A stretch of DNA of 64,000 nucleotides, taken from Paenibacillus phyllosphaerae. Lineage in GTDB: Bacteria; Bacillota; Bacilli; Paenibacillales; Paenibacillaceae. Position numbers and translations under genes: made by a program. Below the pieces are notes generated by a model. That model worked only from the letters and a program-made list of their open reading frames with translations, was not told the DNA's origin and ran no database searches. The stretch spans positions 124,001 through 188,000 of the forward strand of contig NZ_JACHXK010000010.1 of NCBI RefSeq assembly GCF_014192105.1, in the 5' to 3' direction. This document shows positions 16,465 through 25,999 of this stretch, in pieces. Positions within the stretch are counted from its first letter, which is position 1, and every line of letters begins with the position of its first letter.

Positions 16465-16999
16465 TATGACCACACCATAAGATAAGTCATTAAGCTCCCA
16501 TGAAATTAAATCTTGGTTGCTAGTAAAATGAAATGACAATAGAAAAGAAGACCGACCGCTGTTTCAATCTTTTAATAGAAAAAAGGAGTGATATACCGCC
16601 GGATCGACCGGAGCGATCTATGCGATTCGGGCCGAGCGAGTCGCGTCACCGTAAACCGACTTATTCGAAGTGACACGAACAGCTACCAGTCGAGACTGTA
16701 AGAATATAGTGTCTTGCTAGATCAAACCACCGACCGTTCCACTAACAAACGCGGTGCGTTCTGATTCGTTTCATCGTGTGAGAAGGCGATCAATTGTATT
16801 TGATTCATACCTAGCGGCAACTTAAAAAGGTTCCTTCTGGCATTGGGCTGGTCAGATTGAATATTCAACAACTTCAACACCGCTGGTCTGATCTATTATG
16901 ATGCGGCACGTTACACACGTGAATTGATCTTGAAAAAGGGCACAGTTTTATTAGAAATGAACCGTTTTCACAGATACCTGAAGACTTCTATAATTACCT
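16465..16999. other. Gene-free junction region with decayed coding traces
   Basis: No intact reading frame. A frame near 16873-16920 reads FNTAGLIYYDAARYTR, which resembles the terminal motif of RHS/YD-repeat proteins, but it cannot be extended. The right boundary of the transposon and the true host junction probably fall in this stretch. Weak evidence only. Confidence 0.3.
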
Positions 17000-17014
17000 T
17001 AGAAAACGCTTCCG
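17000..17014 (+). promoter_or_regulatory. Weak cre-like site before the first transporter operon
   Basis: TAGAAAACGCTTCCG resembles the CcpA cre consensus but has a mismatch in the leading TG. It ends seven bases before the GTG at 17022. Confidence 0.25.
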
Positions 17015-17021
17015 CGAAAGG

Positions 17022-17972
17022 GTGATTACAATAACAGCGCGATTATTACGCAAGCAATTTCAGAAACAACTGCCATTTCATGTTTTCGTAGGACTCGGTA
17101 TTTTGTTCTTGATTCTGTTTAGCTACATCCCGATGTTCGGTATTATCATCGCCTTTAAAAATTACAAAATATCATCGGGCGTCGAAGGGATCTTTACGAG
17201 CTCATGGGTCGGTCTTGCCCACTTCAAAGAACTAATCCATGACTATAATTTTCCGTCTTTGGTTCGTAATACCTTGATTCTCAGCATTCTGAAAGTTATA
17301 TTCTCGTATCCGGTACCCATTCTATTCGCCGTGATGTTGAGTGAAGTCAAGCATGTGGTCTTCAAGCGATTTGTGCAAACTGTTTCTTATTTGCCTCACT
17401 TTATCTCCTGGGTTGTTGTAACAGGGATTGCATACGCTTTCTTCTCGACGGGGTACGGTATATTTAATGAGTTGCTCATGTCGCTCGGGCTGTTGAGGGA
17501 GCCCCTAGATGTCCTTACGAATCCAGACTCATTCTATGGACTAGCGGTATCAACGGCAATCTGGAAAGAAGCAGGCTGGTGGACGATTATTTTCTTGGCC
17601 GCGCTCGCCGGAATTGATCCTTCGTTGTATGAGGCTGCGGAGATTGACGGGGCCGGAAGGATAAAGCGTATCATGTACATTACCCTCCCTGGACTAAAAA
17701 GCGCAAGTATCGTTGTTTTAATTCTATCGATTGGGAGCATATTGGGCGGGGGATTAGTGGGTTCAAATTTTGAACAGTCCATGCTGCTGGGCAATTCCCT
17801 TAACAGCGAGAAGTCGCAAATAATTCAGACCTATGCATTCAACATTGGCTTAGCACAGGGGAGATTCTCATTTGCGACCGCCATCGATCTGGCTCAATCC
17901 GTCATTTCCGTCTTTCTGATTTTCACGAGCAATGCCATTGCCAAACGAGTCTCTGGAACCAGCTTGTTTTAG
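17022..17972 (+). CDS. LplB-type carbohydrate ABC transporter permease 1
   Basis: 316 residues with six predicted membrane helices. The N-terminus (YIPMFGIIIAFKNYKISSG) is typical of LplB-type permeases for oligosaccharides, and the EAA loop that contacts the ATPase is visible (LYEAAEIDGAGRIKRIMYITLPGL). Start is GTG 17022 with a poor RBS, and the region upstream is a transposon junction, so the native 5' end could have been altered. It leads an operon of two permeases and a lipoprotein followed by a two-component system. No ATPase gene is present; such systems usually share an MsmX-type ATPase. Confidence 0.9.
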   Translation: MITITARLLRKQFQKQLPFHVFVGLGILFLILFSYIPMFGIIIAFKNYKISSGVEGIFTSSWVGLAHFKELIHDYNFPSLVRNTLILSILKVIFSYPVPILFAVMLSEVKHVVFKRFVQTVSYLPHFISWVVVTGIAYAFFSTGYGIFNELLMSLGLLREPLDVLTNPDSFYGLAVSTAIWKEAGWWTIIFLAALAGIDPSLYEAAEIDGAGRIKRIMYITLPGLKSASIVVLILSIGSILGGGLVGSNFEQSMLLGNSLNSEKSQIIQTYAFNIGLAQGRFSFATAIDLAQSVISVFLIFTSNAIAKRVSGTSLF

Positions 17973-17999
17973 GTAAATGAAATGAAGGGAGGTGTTCTC

Positions 18000-18884
18000 G
18001 TGGGCAGAAGAAAATCGTTCGAGGATTGGAGTTTGGACACCGTTATCCTGATCGCATTACTGCTGATCGTTTTGGTTACGCTGTATCCCTTTTACTACAT
18101 CCTGATCATTACGTTCAATGCCGGGACGGACACGACAAATGGAGGCATGTATCTATGGCCGAGGGACTTTACGCTCGAGAATTATATCTATTTCATTGAG
18201 GATCCCAAGTGGATCCAAGCGCTGGGAATGTCGTTGCTGCGGACCGTTGTTGGCACTGGCCTTGGGGTACTGTTCACGGCAATGGTAGCCTACGGACTGG
18301 CCAAGCGCGATCTGCTGTTTCGTAAGGGCTACTTCTTCGTCATCATCGTGGCGATGAATTTCTCTGGCGGTTTGATCGCTTATTATGTGGTGCTCAAGAG
18401 CTTGGGATTGATTAACTCCTTTGGCGTCTACGTAATCCCTGGTATGCTGAACTTGTTCTTCCTGCTTATCGCGATTTCGTTCTTCAGCGAGCTGCCGGAG
18501 GAACTGGCTGAGTCTGCTCGCATCGATGGTGCCAGCGAGTTCCGGATCTTCTCTCGTATTGTCATGCCGGTGTCGATGCCGCTGATCGCGACAATGTGTT
18601 TGTTCATTGGTTCGGGACATTGGAATGCATGGCTGGATTCAGCTTACTTCGTCCAAGATGAGAGACTGCGCACATTAACGTACCGCATGATGCAGGTCAT
18701 CAACCAGTCGATGGTAGCGTCGGCTGGAGAAGCAGCGGCCTCGACCATGTCGAGATCAAAGGTTACGCCGTTCTCGGTGCAGGCGACAGCGATGGTTGTA
18801 TCGATCATCCCGATTCTTGGTGTATACCCGTTTCTACAAAAGCATTTCGTCTCTGGCATGATGCTTGGCTCGGTCAAAGGTTAA
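18000..18884 (+). CDS. YtcP-type carbohydrate ABC transporter permease 2
   Basis: 294 residues from GTG 18000, because GGGAGGTG sits five bases upstream; an in-frame ATG at 17982 lies before that RBS. Six membrane helices, with the EAA loop ELAESARIDGASEFRIFSRIVMP and the usual C-terminus (YPFLQKHFVSGMMLGSVKG) of this MalG-like family. It pairs with the preceding permease to form the membrane channel for an oligosaccharide delivered by the lipoprotein encoded next. Confidence 0.92.
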   Translation: MGRRKSFEDWSLDTVILIALLLIVLVTLYPFYYILIITFNAGTDTTNGGMYLWPRDFTLENYIYFIEDPKWIQALGMSLLRTVVGTGLGVLFTAMVAYGLAKRDLLFRKGYFFVIIVAMNFSGGLIAYYVVLKSLGLINSFGVYVIPGMLNLFFLLIAISFFSELPEELAESARIDGASEFRIFSRIVMPVSMPLIATMCLFIGSGHWNAWLDSAYFVQDERLRTLTYRMMQVINQSMVASAGEAAASTMSRSKVTPFSVQATAMVVSIIPILGVYPFLQKHFVSGMMLGSVKG

Positions 18885-18960
18885 AATCAAATGGTTTTAG
18901 AGCGCACTGACTGACAGCAGGCGGCGCTTTGAAATAACCAACATATGAGGGGGAATGGGA

Positions 18961-20562
18961 ATGGCAAAGCGTTTCAAGGGTACAGTCTTGTTGATGATCT
19001 TCATTCTGTTGCTTGGCAATATCCTAGCGGCTTGCAGCAATACTAATAACGCAAGTTCGAATGGTACGGGCAATTCAGCGAATAATGAGGTTGTGACGTC
19101 GGCCAATGCACAATCAAATGGCAATACCGGAAGCAGCCAAGCCACCTGCGAGAAGCCTGTAGAGCTTTCCATGTTCGTGGATGCTACCTGGTATCCTTTC
19201 CAGGAGTGGTCTGGCGAAATTCCTGAAGCCATCACGAAAGCAACTTGCGTAAAGCCGGTTGTTACCGTGGCTACCGATGACAAGCAGCTTGCATTGATGG
19301 TAGCTTCCGGGGACCTGCCTGATCTGGTTGTTTCGTTCAACTTTAAGCTCATGTCCGACGGGAAACTCAGCATGCCCTATAACGAGATTTTTCCGAAATA
19401 TGCCCCTGATGTGAAATTCGATCCGATCAAAGAACTTGTGAACACCGTCGGAGATGGAAATTATTATGCGATTCGCAATGATTTCTCAACGGAGGCGGAA
19501 TGGAAAGCCAATCCATACGCTCATATGATGGTAGCGGGTCTGGCAATGCGTAAAGACATTCTGGAGGAACTCGGCAATCCCGCGATCCAGTCCTTAGCAG
19601 ATTTGGATCAGGTGTTCGCGCAAGTAAAGGAAAAGCACCCGGATATGACACCGCTAATTCTAAACCCCAATTGGCAGCGTCCATATTTCGATGCCCAATT
19701 TGGCGCCCAAGGCGGTTTCGTCGATCAGAACGGAAAACTGGTCTACTATTTGAGAACGCCAGAGGTTGAGAAGTCGATGCTGTATATGAACAGCTTGTAC
19801 CGCAATGGCTATATCACATCCGAAAACTACGCGTATAAGAACGAGACAGAAACAGAGCAAATGATGCTTGCTGGCAAAGGCTTTGCTTACACATGGACGT
19901 ACTCCGCTGCCGATCGGTTAAATGCGGATGCCAAAGGCGCCTATCAATTCGTTCAGCTTGCTGAACCGCTAGGACCGGAAGCATCAATCGTAAGCACGGG
20001 AACTGGCGGACTTGGCGTCTATGTCACGAAAGACAATAAAGACGTGGAAGCTTCTGTCCGTTTGCTCAAATATATGTATTCTGAGGAAGGCTGGCGGCTC
20101 GGCGAGTGGGGAATCGAAGGAACGGACTGGACCTGGAATCAAGCAGGCTATCCTGAGTTCAAGTATGACGTGAACGATCTTGATTATCTGAAGAATAAAG
20201 GCGTCTACTGGTGGGGCGTTCCGTGGGAAACTGGCGTGGGCATGGCGTTAACCGCTTATAAAGCAGGATCAGAAACCACGAAGCAGGGCGAGCAATATAG
20301 TAAGATCATTTCGTTTAATCCGGCGATTGGTATGGTGAATCCGGATACGGATTCGCCGGAGGCAATTATCAAGTCGAACATCGATAACATGGTCAAGACG
20401 GAAATTACCAAGGTCTACCTTTCCAAGACTACGGATGAAGCGAAGAAAGCTTTCGATGACATGCTGAAGAAAGCCGAAAAGATTGGGATGGCGAAACTCG
20501 AGGACTGGGCGACCGCGCAATATGGTCCCTATAAAGAAAAATATGAAAGTATGACCCAATAA
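18961..20562 (+). CDS. Extracellular solute-binding lipoprotein (LplA type)
   Basis: 533 residues from ATG 18961 (GAGGGGG upstream). The signal peptide ends in the lipobox ILAAC (Cys 25), followed by an Asn/Ser/Gly-rich linker to about residue 60 and a large family-1 solute-binding domain. Length around 530 is characteristic of LplA-like lipoproteins that bind oligosaccharides. It is the capture component for the two permeases just upstream. A strong terminator follows, separating it from the kinase gene. The exact ligand cannot be read, but the neighbouring GH95, GH2 and lyase genes suggest an acidic, galactose/fucose-containing oligosaccharide. Confidence 0.9.
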   Translation: MAKRFKGTVLLMIFILLLGNILAACSNTNNASSNGTGNSANNEVVTSANAQSNGNTGSSQATCEKPVELSMFVDATWYPFQEWSGEIPEAITKATCVKPVVTVATDDKQLALMVASGDLPDLVVSFNFKLMSDGKLSMPYNEIFPKYAPDVKFDPIKELVNTVGDGNYYAIRNDFSTEAEWKANPYAHMMVAGLAMRKDILEELGNPAIQSLADLDQVFAQVKEKHPDMTPLILNPNWQRPYFDAQFGAQGGFVDQNGKLVYYLRTPEVEKSMLYMNSLYRNGYITSENYAYKNETETEQMMLAGKGFAYTWTYSAADRLNADAKGAYQFVQLAEPLGPEASIVSTGTGGLGVYVTKDNKDVEASVRLLKYMYSEEGWRLGEWGIEGTDWTWNQAGYPEFKYDVNDLDYLKNKGVYWWGVPWETGVGMALTAYKAGSETTKQGEQYSKIISFNPAIGMVNPDTDSPEAIIKSNIDNMVKTEITKVYLSKTTDEAKKAFDDMLKKAEKIGMAKLEDWATAQYGPYKEKYESMTQ

Positions 20563-20583
20563 AGAGGTTTCAGTTGCGTTGTC

Positions 20584-20637
20584 CCTATACGGAATGTAAA
20601 GTTCCCCTTAAGGGCTTTATATTCCGTATAGGCTTTT
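20584..20637 (+). terminator. Terminator/attenuator after the first binding lipoprotein gene
   Basis: Long near-perfect stem: CCTATACGGAATGTAAAG against CTTTATATTCCGTATAGG, then CTTTT. It may partly insulate the two-component genes from transporter transcription. Confidence 0.8.
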
Positions 20638-20680
20638 GGCCCTTGCATCTATCATATGGATCAAGGAGAACGAGACCATT

Positions 20681-22447
20681 ATGCGCATAAGTACCAAGAT
20701 GGTGATCGGCTATGTGCTGCTTATTGTATTGCCGTTTATTCTATTTGCCGTATTTATTTACTACCAGTTAAACGATAAGCTGCTCACGCAATACCGGTTG
20801 GTCAATCAACAGAATATTGAACAACTAGCTGCCACGTTGGATTCCAGCTTGAATAAAATTGAATCACTGCGATCGATCTATCAGAACAATACAGCGCTGA
20901 TTGATTACCTGCGCGGCGACTACATGGAAGAACGGGACCTGATTTATTCCTATCTAAGAGACATCAGTCCAGCTATCTCGTTCGCAAGTTTAGCGGAGCC
21001 ATCGATCGAATCGCTGGTCATTTATCCCCGGTCGCAGACACGACTGCTGACGGTATCCGGCTTTAGCGCATATAACAACATCTATGACTCCTTGTCCAAG
21101 GATGAGATTGCTTCTCTTGGGCCAACTAAAGGATTATGGAAGTATTCAATGGAAGAAAGCGGCCTGTCATTAAGTTATTACTATAAGATCTACAATGATC
21201 TGTATACGAACGATCTTGGAATTATTGCGTTTCATGTAAAACCGGTCCTTGTTCAACAATTTCTGCAAAATTTGCAGCAAGTCCATCCTGGTAACGCGAT
21301 AATCCTTATGGATCAGAATAAACGTATTCTTCACGATGAGCGGGATGCCGAGCTAACGAATCTTCAATTGACGGAGCTCACTTCAATCAACCAGAAAGAT
21401 GGGTTGGACCTTTTCGCGATGAATGATCACGCACGAATGATCAATTCCGTAACCATACCCCGATTGGGATTGGAAGTCTTCGAAATAAACAAGCCGGATA
21501 TGCTCTTGCAAGCGGTGCAATCGAAGAAGTGGTGGGTAGCCGGAGGGATCGGTGCGCTCATTCTGCTGACCGTTCTTTATTATCTGATCGTCTCATCTTT
21601 GACGAAACGCATTCTATTGTTGTCCCGTCATATGCGCAGAGTCGGATCAGACTCGCTCAACAATCATTTCACCGGCAAGCTCGGAACGGACGAGATAGGG
21701 TTTCTAATTCGTAACTACAATGCCATGATTACGCGAATGGATGAGCTGGTCAATCATGTTCAGAAGGTAGAGCTGCTTAAGAAAGAAGCCGACTTTAAAA
21801 TGCTGCAAGCGCAAATCCAACCTCATTTTCTCTATAATACGCTGGAAACGATGCGAATGTTAGCCAGATCGAATCGGGATTATACGGTGGCTGATATGGC
21901 CTACTCGCTGGCGAACCTGCTTCGATACAGTCTGTCCAAGAGCGACGATACTTTAGTGAAGGATGAGCTCGATCATGTTAGAGCCTATATCGGGATTCAC
22001 CAAATCCGCATCCCTGATTTGGTATGCGAGATGAATATCGATGACAGCTTGCTAACGATCCGTTGTCCCCGTTTTATCTTGCAGCCGCTGGTGGAAAACT
22101 GTATGCTCCATGGGCTATCGAAGAAGAGGGGGGCGAAGTGGATCTCCATCGGGATCAGACGACTCGATGATCGCGTTATCGTTGAGATCGCTGACAATGG
22201 CGCTGGGATCGAGAGCGGGAGGCTGTTCCAGGTACAACACGCCATCAATGAGAGGGAGCCGGACAACATTTCAGTGAATACTGGCATGGGTATCGGACTG
22301 CATAATGTTGCGCAGCGGATCAAGGCGTACTTCGGTCAAGATTCTGCAATCAGTATTGCGAGCCGTAATGGAGACGGCGCCATCTGTTCGCTCTCGTTCG
22401 TGCCTCGAGAGGAGGACCGTTATGTTCAAACTGATGATCGTGGATGA
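20681..22447 (+). CDS. YesM-type membrane sensor histidine kinase
   Basis: 588 residues from ATG 20681 (AAGGAG upstream); the longer frame starts inside the terminator. Two membrane helices (about 6-29 and 283-305) bracket an extracellular sensor domain; a HAMP segment follows, then the His_kinase domain with QIQPHFLYNTLE (His382) and a HATPase domain with QPLVENCMLHG and DNGAGI boxes. It should phosphorylate the response regulator whose gene overlaps its 3' end by 26 bases. In this class the sensor domain often reads the sugar-loaded binding protein, so it probably controls the adjacent transporter and enzyme genes. Confidence 0.92.
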   Translation: MRISTKMVIGYVLLIVLPFILFAVFIYYQLNDKLLTQYRLVNQQNIEQLAATLDSSLNKIESLRSIYQNNTALIDYLRGDYMEERDLIYSYLRDISPAISFASLAEPSIESLVIYPRSQTRLLTVSGFSAYNNIYDSLSKDEIASLGPTKGLWKYSMEESGLSLSYYYKIYNDLYTNDLGIIAFHVKPVLVQQFLQNLQQVHPGNAIILMDQNKRILHDERDAELTNLQLTELTSINQKDGLDLFAMNDHARMINSVTIPRLGLEVFEINKPDMLLQAVQSKKWWVAGGIGALILLTVLYYLIVSSLTKRILLLSRHMRRVGSDSLNNHFTGKLGTDEIGFLIRNYNAMITRMDELVNHVQKVELLKKEADFKMLQAQIQPHFLYNTLETMRMLARSNRDYTVADMAYSLANLLRYSLSKSDDTLVKDELDHVRAYIGIHQIRIPDLVCEMNIDDSLLTIRCPRFILQPLVENCMLHGLSKKRGAKWISIGIRRLDDRVIVEIADNGAGIESGRLFQVQHAINEREPDNISVNTGMGIGLHNVAQRIKAYFGQDSAISIASRNGDGAICSLSFVPREEDRYVQTDDRG

Positions 22448-23183
22448 CGAACCGATTATTCTGGCCGGAATTCGGGATATGATCGAGAGTCAGAATACCC
22501 CATTTACGAAGATTGTCACAGCGCAGGATGGGTTCGAGGCGCTTGAGAAGCTGGACTATTTCTATCCGGATTTGATAATCACCGATATTCAGATGCCCGA
22601 GATGGATGGACTTGAGTTCATTCGCCATGCGAAATCCAAGCTGGAGACCCGTTTCATCATTCTGTCAGGTTATGATGTATTCGAATACGCACGCAAAGCG
22701 ATTCACCTGCAGGTCGTTGAATACTTGCTGAAGCCGATCAATGAACAGGAACTGAACGATCTGTTGAAACGCATGGCAATCGACATCATGGCCAGCAGTC
22801 AGCAGGAGGAATCCAAGGCTGCATCAGAAAACCCGTCTGAGGGCTCCTACAGTGAGCATGTGAAAATGCTCCTTACTTATATTCATTCCAATTATCGAAA
22901 AGACATTTCATTATCGGATGCGGCTGCTTATTTGAAGTTGCATCCGGTCTACACCGGGCAACTCTTCAAAAAGGAAACCGGCAAAACCTTTGTCCATTAT
23001 ATCCATTCGATCCGCATGAAGAAGGCGAAGGAGCTGCTTGCCGACAAGAATGCGATATCGCTTGAGAAAATCGCAGCTTGCGTAGGTTACGAGAACCGTC
23101 GAACTTTCTATAAGGTGTTCAACAAATATGTTGGGTTAACGCCTGGCCAGTATCGGGAAAGTTGCATAGCTCAGAACGAATAG
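22422..23183 (+). CDS. Response regulator, REC plus AraC-type DNA-binding domain
   Basis: 253 residues from ATG 22422, with GAGGAGG upstream inside the kinase gene. The receiver domain has Asp8-Asp9, the phospho-acceptor Asp55 (LIITDIQMP) and a C-terminal AraC double helix-turn-helix (about 150-253: LSDAAAYLKLHPVYTGQLFKK, IAACVGYENRRTFYKVFNKY). At 253 residues it is compact compared with the 533-residue regulator of the second module. It is likely the activator of the transporter and the GH95-like gene twelve bases downstream. Confidence 0.92.
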   Translation: MFKLMIVDDEPIILAGIRDMIESQNTPFTKIVTAQDGFEALEKLDYFYPDLIITDIQMPEMDGLEFIRHAKSKLETRFIILSGYDVFEYARKAIHLQVVEYLLKPINEQELNDLLKRMAIDIMASSQQEESKAASENPSEGSYSEHVKMLLTYIHSNYRKDISLSDAAAYLKLHPVYTGQLFKKETGKTFVHYIHSIRMKKAKELLADKNAISLEKIAACVGYENRRTFYKVFNKYVGLTPGQYRESCIAQNE

Positions 23184-23195
23184 GAGGATATAACG

Positions 23196-25919
23196 ATGAC
23201 GTTCGTGGCATCACATCGCCTGTATGAGAAGGGAAATTATATGTTGTCCTATACCGAGGTATCCGCCGCGAATCCCGGCTATGCTTGGCGGGATGGCATG
23301 GTAAGCGGTAACGGTGAGAACGGATATATTACGTCAGGCGCCCCGTATTGGGATAGCTTTATCTTTCAGCATATGTGGTTCAACTTTCCATCCAGGGAAC
23401 CTAGATCCATTCCGGAAGAATTAACAGGACAGCTTGCCGAAGCCAGATGGAATGTCTTTAACCAAAATGACAGCTGGAAGATTACGGACGCAGATGGGGC
23501 TGTCAGAAAAAGAACCTTCTACTACAGTTACCATCCCGGTCATCAACTGAGATTGCACATGACGAAAAAAGGAACCGTGTCGAATTATGAGAGATGGACG
23601 AATTATGAAACGGCCGAGACCGGAGTGCGGTACACCGACGAAAATGGCCTATGGCTGCGGACATCCTTTACGTCCAGAGAAGACAATGTATCGATTACGC
23701 AGATAACCCGATCCTCAATGGGCAAGAAGATTAACATGACTATTTCCATCGATGATATTTCGAATATGTGCAGGGCTCACAATGGGCATTCCGAAGTGGA
23801 AGCTCTCCGATATAAAAAAATAGTGGATGCCGACGTGAATTATATTGCCCAGGTCGCACATTACCCGTCTTACCCGGGAAGCGAGTTGATCGATGGCGGT
23901 TATGCAGGACTCACGCAGGTCATCGTTGTAAATGGTACGAAAAAGAGTGTACTGCTGGATGACACCTATGAATCCATGAACGTCGGTACTGATCAGAATC
24001 CTGCGGTCGAAGTTATGAATGCAGACGCGGTCATCTTAATTACGAAATCGGATCGAACCCGTGAAATGGGTAAGATCGGGGATTTCGCCGGCATGACGCA
24101 ATATGCGATCATAGAGCAATTATTCCAGTGCACATCGGCCGTTGCAGCAAAATATAAGGATATTGACGGCAATTTCAATTATCAGGCTGCTCTCGTTCCC
24201 CATGCCAAACTACATGCTTCAGAATTTAACGCCGTTCGGTTCTCAATCGGAGGCGACGAGGAATATAAGAACGCGGACAATCAGGCACTCATTAACGCGC
24301 AGCGTGCAAGCACGTCCAAAGTCAATCATGCTTTCCTGGAGCAAATATATAATCAGGGTCGCTATGCGATGATCTGCTGCAGCGGATCTAGCGCGCCCCG
24401 CTTGTACGGTATGTGGACTGGCGAATGGAACCCCGGATGGCGAGGCATCTATACACTCGATGCCAACGTTAATCTGCAGGTTGCTGCGATGAATACCGGG
24501 CATCTAACCTACGCGCAGCTTGGATATATCGCGTTCTTTCTCAGGAATGCCCCTGACTTCGAAGCCAATGCACGTATGGCTTACGGGATGCATGATGCAC
24601 TGCAGGTGTCAGTCAACTCGGATGGGGACCGCGGCATGCATGTGGAATATGACAACGATTATCCGTTCCAGTATTGGAACGCGGGGGCAAGCTGGTGTTT
24701 GCTGCCCATCTATGAATACTGGCAATGTTACGGCAATCAGAAGATTCCGATTTGTGAGCCTATGAGGATCCATGCTTTACAGCCTATTCTGAGCGTGAAA
24801 GACGGGGGCATGACAGACGAGGAATTCGGGCAACTGTTGGATAAAGGGTATCTGGATCTGGAGAAGGACATCTTGCTTCCCCTTCTAACCAAGCAGGCTA
24901 ATTTTTGGGAACAAATCTGTACGCCTGCATACTACACCGATGTCAACGGCATTGCCCGCCATCAGAGCGACAAAACGGCGCTGAATCCAGGTGAGAAATA
25001 TATGATTATTCCTGCATACTCGCCGGAGAATAACCCGATTGGTTACAGCAGTACGATCACTGCGAATGCCGCCATGGATATTGCCGCCGCGCGGGATGGC
25101 CTCATGATGGTCATCGCTATAGAGCAAGCAGTCCAACGTAGCGGCTGCGAGACTTCGATTGCCAAATGGGAAGCCTTGCTTCAGCTTCTGCCGAATTACA
25201 AATATGACCGTGATGGCGCGCTTCGCGAATGGTCGATGAGTGAATATATGGAGAATAACAACCACCGCCATTTGAGCCATCTCTATGCAGCATGGCCCGC
25301 TTATGAGACACAGCAGAATCGAGAATTGGCCAGAGCGGCAGCCATTGCGCTATCGAATCGAGACCAATACAACACCGAGGATGCGACTGCGGGACATGGC
25401 TGGGTGCACAAGGCACTGGTCAACGCGAGGTTAAAGGATGGCGATGGGATGCTCGCTTCTCTTCTGCCCATGATGACCGATGCCGGATATTACCCTTCCT
25501 TAATGACCGATCATGATACCAACAGAAGAAATCACACCTATTGTACGGATACATCGTTTGGCACTGTGGCAGCTGTACATGAAGCGCTGCTGTTCTCGAA
25601 TACAGGCGAAATTGAAGTTCTACCTGCATTACCATCCGATTGGGAGTCGGGATCCATTGATGGTCTCATGGCAAGAACCCTGGTAGAAGTTAAGGAACTA
25701 TCCTGGAATCGTACTGCAAAATCGGTGCATGTAAAGCTACGCTCGAGAACCGATCATAATATAGTTCGATTGTCTACAGGGATGTCTTGGACGCAAGCAT
25801 TCGTCGATGGCAGCGAAGAAGACATACATCAAGACGAAGGTGGCAAACATATACGGCTAACGCTTCATGCGGGTACGGATGTATCGGTTGTGTTTTCGTT
25901 ATCCAATACCGATATTTAG
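23196..25919 (+). CDS. Divergent GH95-like glycoside hydrolase (fucosidase/galactosidase family)
   Basis: 907 residues, no signal peptide, so cytoplasmic. GH95 landmarks can be matched one by one to the canonical GH95 encoded at 39936: WNPGWRGIYTLDANVNLQ carries the Asn424/Asn426 pair, AYSPENN the general-acid candidate Glu611, and CTDTSFGTVAAVHEALL aligns with QIDGNFG, keeping Asp785; EVLPALPSDW also matches. The family hydrolyses alpha-L-fucosides or alpha-L-galactosides through an inverting mechanism. Overall it is far from the second GH95 here and about 140 residues longer, so the substrate may differ. RBS TAGGAGG is excellent. It lies in the operon of the regulator upstream and is followed by a terminator. 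Confidence 0.8.
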   Translation: MTFVASHRLYEKGNYMLSYTEVSAANPGYAWRDGMVSGNGENGYITSGAPYWDSFIFQHMWFNFPSREPRSIPEELTGQLAEARWNVFNQNDSWKITDADGAVRKRTFYYSYHPGHQLRLHMTKKGTVSNYERWTNYETAETGVRYTDENGLWLRTSFTSREDNVSITQITRSSMGKKINMTISIDDISNMCRAHNGHSEVEALRYKKIVDADVNYIAQVAHYPSYPGSELIDGGYAGLTQVIVVNGTKKSVLLDDTYESMNVGTDQNPAVEVMNADAVILITKSDRTREMGKIGDFAGMTQYAIIEQLFQCTSAVAAKYKDIDGNFNYQAALVPHAKLHASEFNAVRFSIGGDEEYKNADNQALINAQRASTSKVNHAFLEQIYNQGRYAMICCSGSSAPRLYGMWTGEWNPGWRGIYTLDANVNLQVAAMNTGHLTYAQLGYIAFFLRNAPDFEANARMAYGMHDALQVSVNSDGDRGMHVEYDNDYPFQYWNAGASWCLLPIYEYWQCYGNQKIPICEPMRIHALQPILSVKDGGMTDEEFGQLLDKGYLDLEKDILLPLLTKQANFWEQICTPAYYTDVNGIARHQSDKTALNPGEKYMIIPAYSPENNPIGYSSTITANAAMDIAAARDGLMMVIAIEQAVQRSGCETSIAKWEALLQLLPNYKYDRDGALREWSMSEYMENNNHRHLSHLYAAWPAYETQQNRELARAAAIALSNRDQYNTEDATAGHGWVHKALVNARLKDGDGMLASLLPMMTDAGYYPSLMTDHDTNRRNHTYCTDTSFGTVAAVHEALLFSNTGEIEVLPALPSDWESGSIDGLMARTLVEVKELSWNRTAKSVHVKLRSRTDHNIVRLSTGMSWTQAFVDGSEEDIHQDEGGKHIRLTLHAGTDVSVVFSLSNTDI

Positions 25920-25948
25920 TGTGGAGAAGATAGGTCGAACGGCAGCGT

Positions 25949-25981
25949 AGCCTGGGTTGATTAAGAGACCCAGGCTTTTTT
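25949..25981. terminator. Terminator between the convergent GH95-like and AraC genes
   Basis: Perfect arms AGCCTGGGT / ACCCAGGCT followed by T7 on the plus strand. Confidence 0.85.
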
Positions 25982-25999
25982 CGTGCCAGCGATTGCGAC

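Noticed and set aside
16873-16930. RHS/YD-repeat protein fragment
   Set aside because: Only about ten residues (GLIYYDAARY) resemble the motif and the frame breaks on both sides, so it is not called as a gene.
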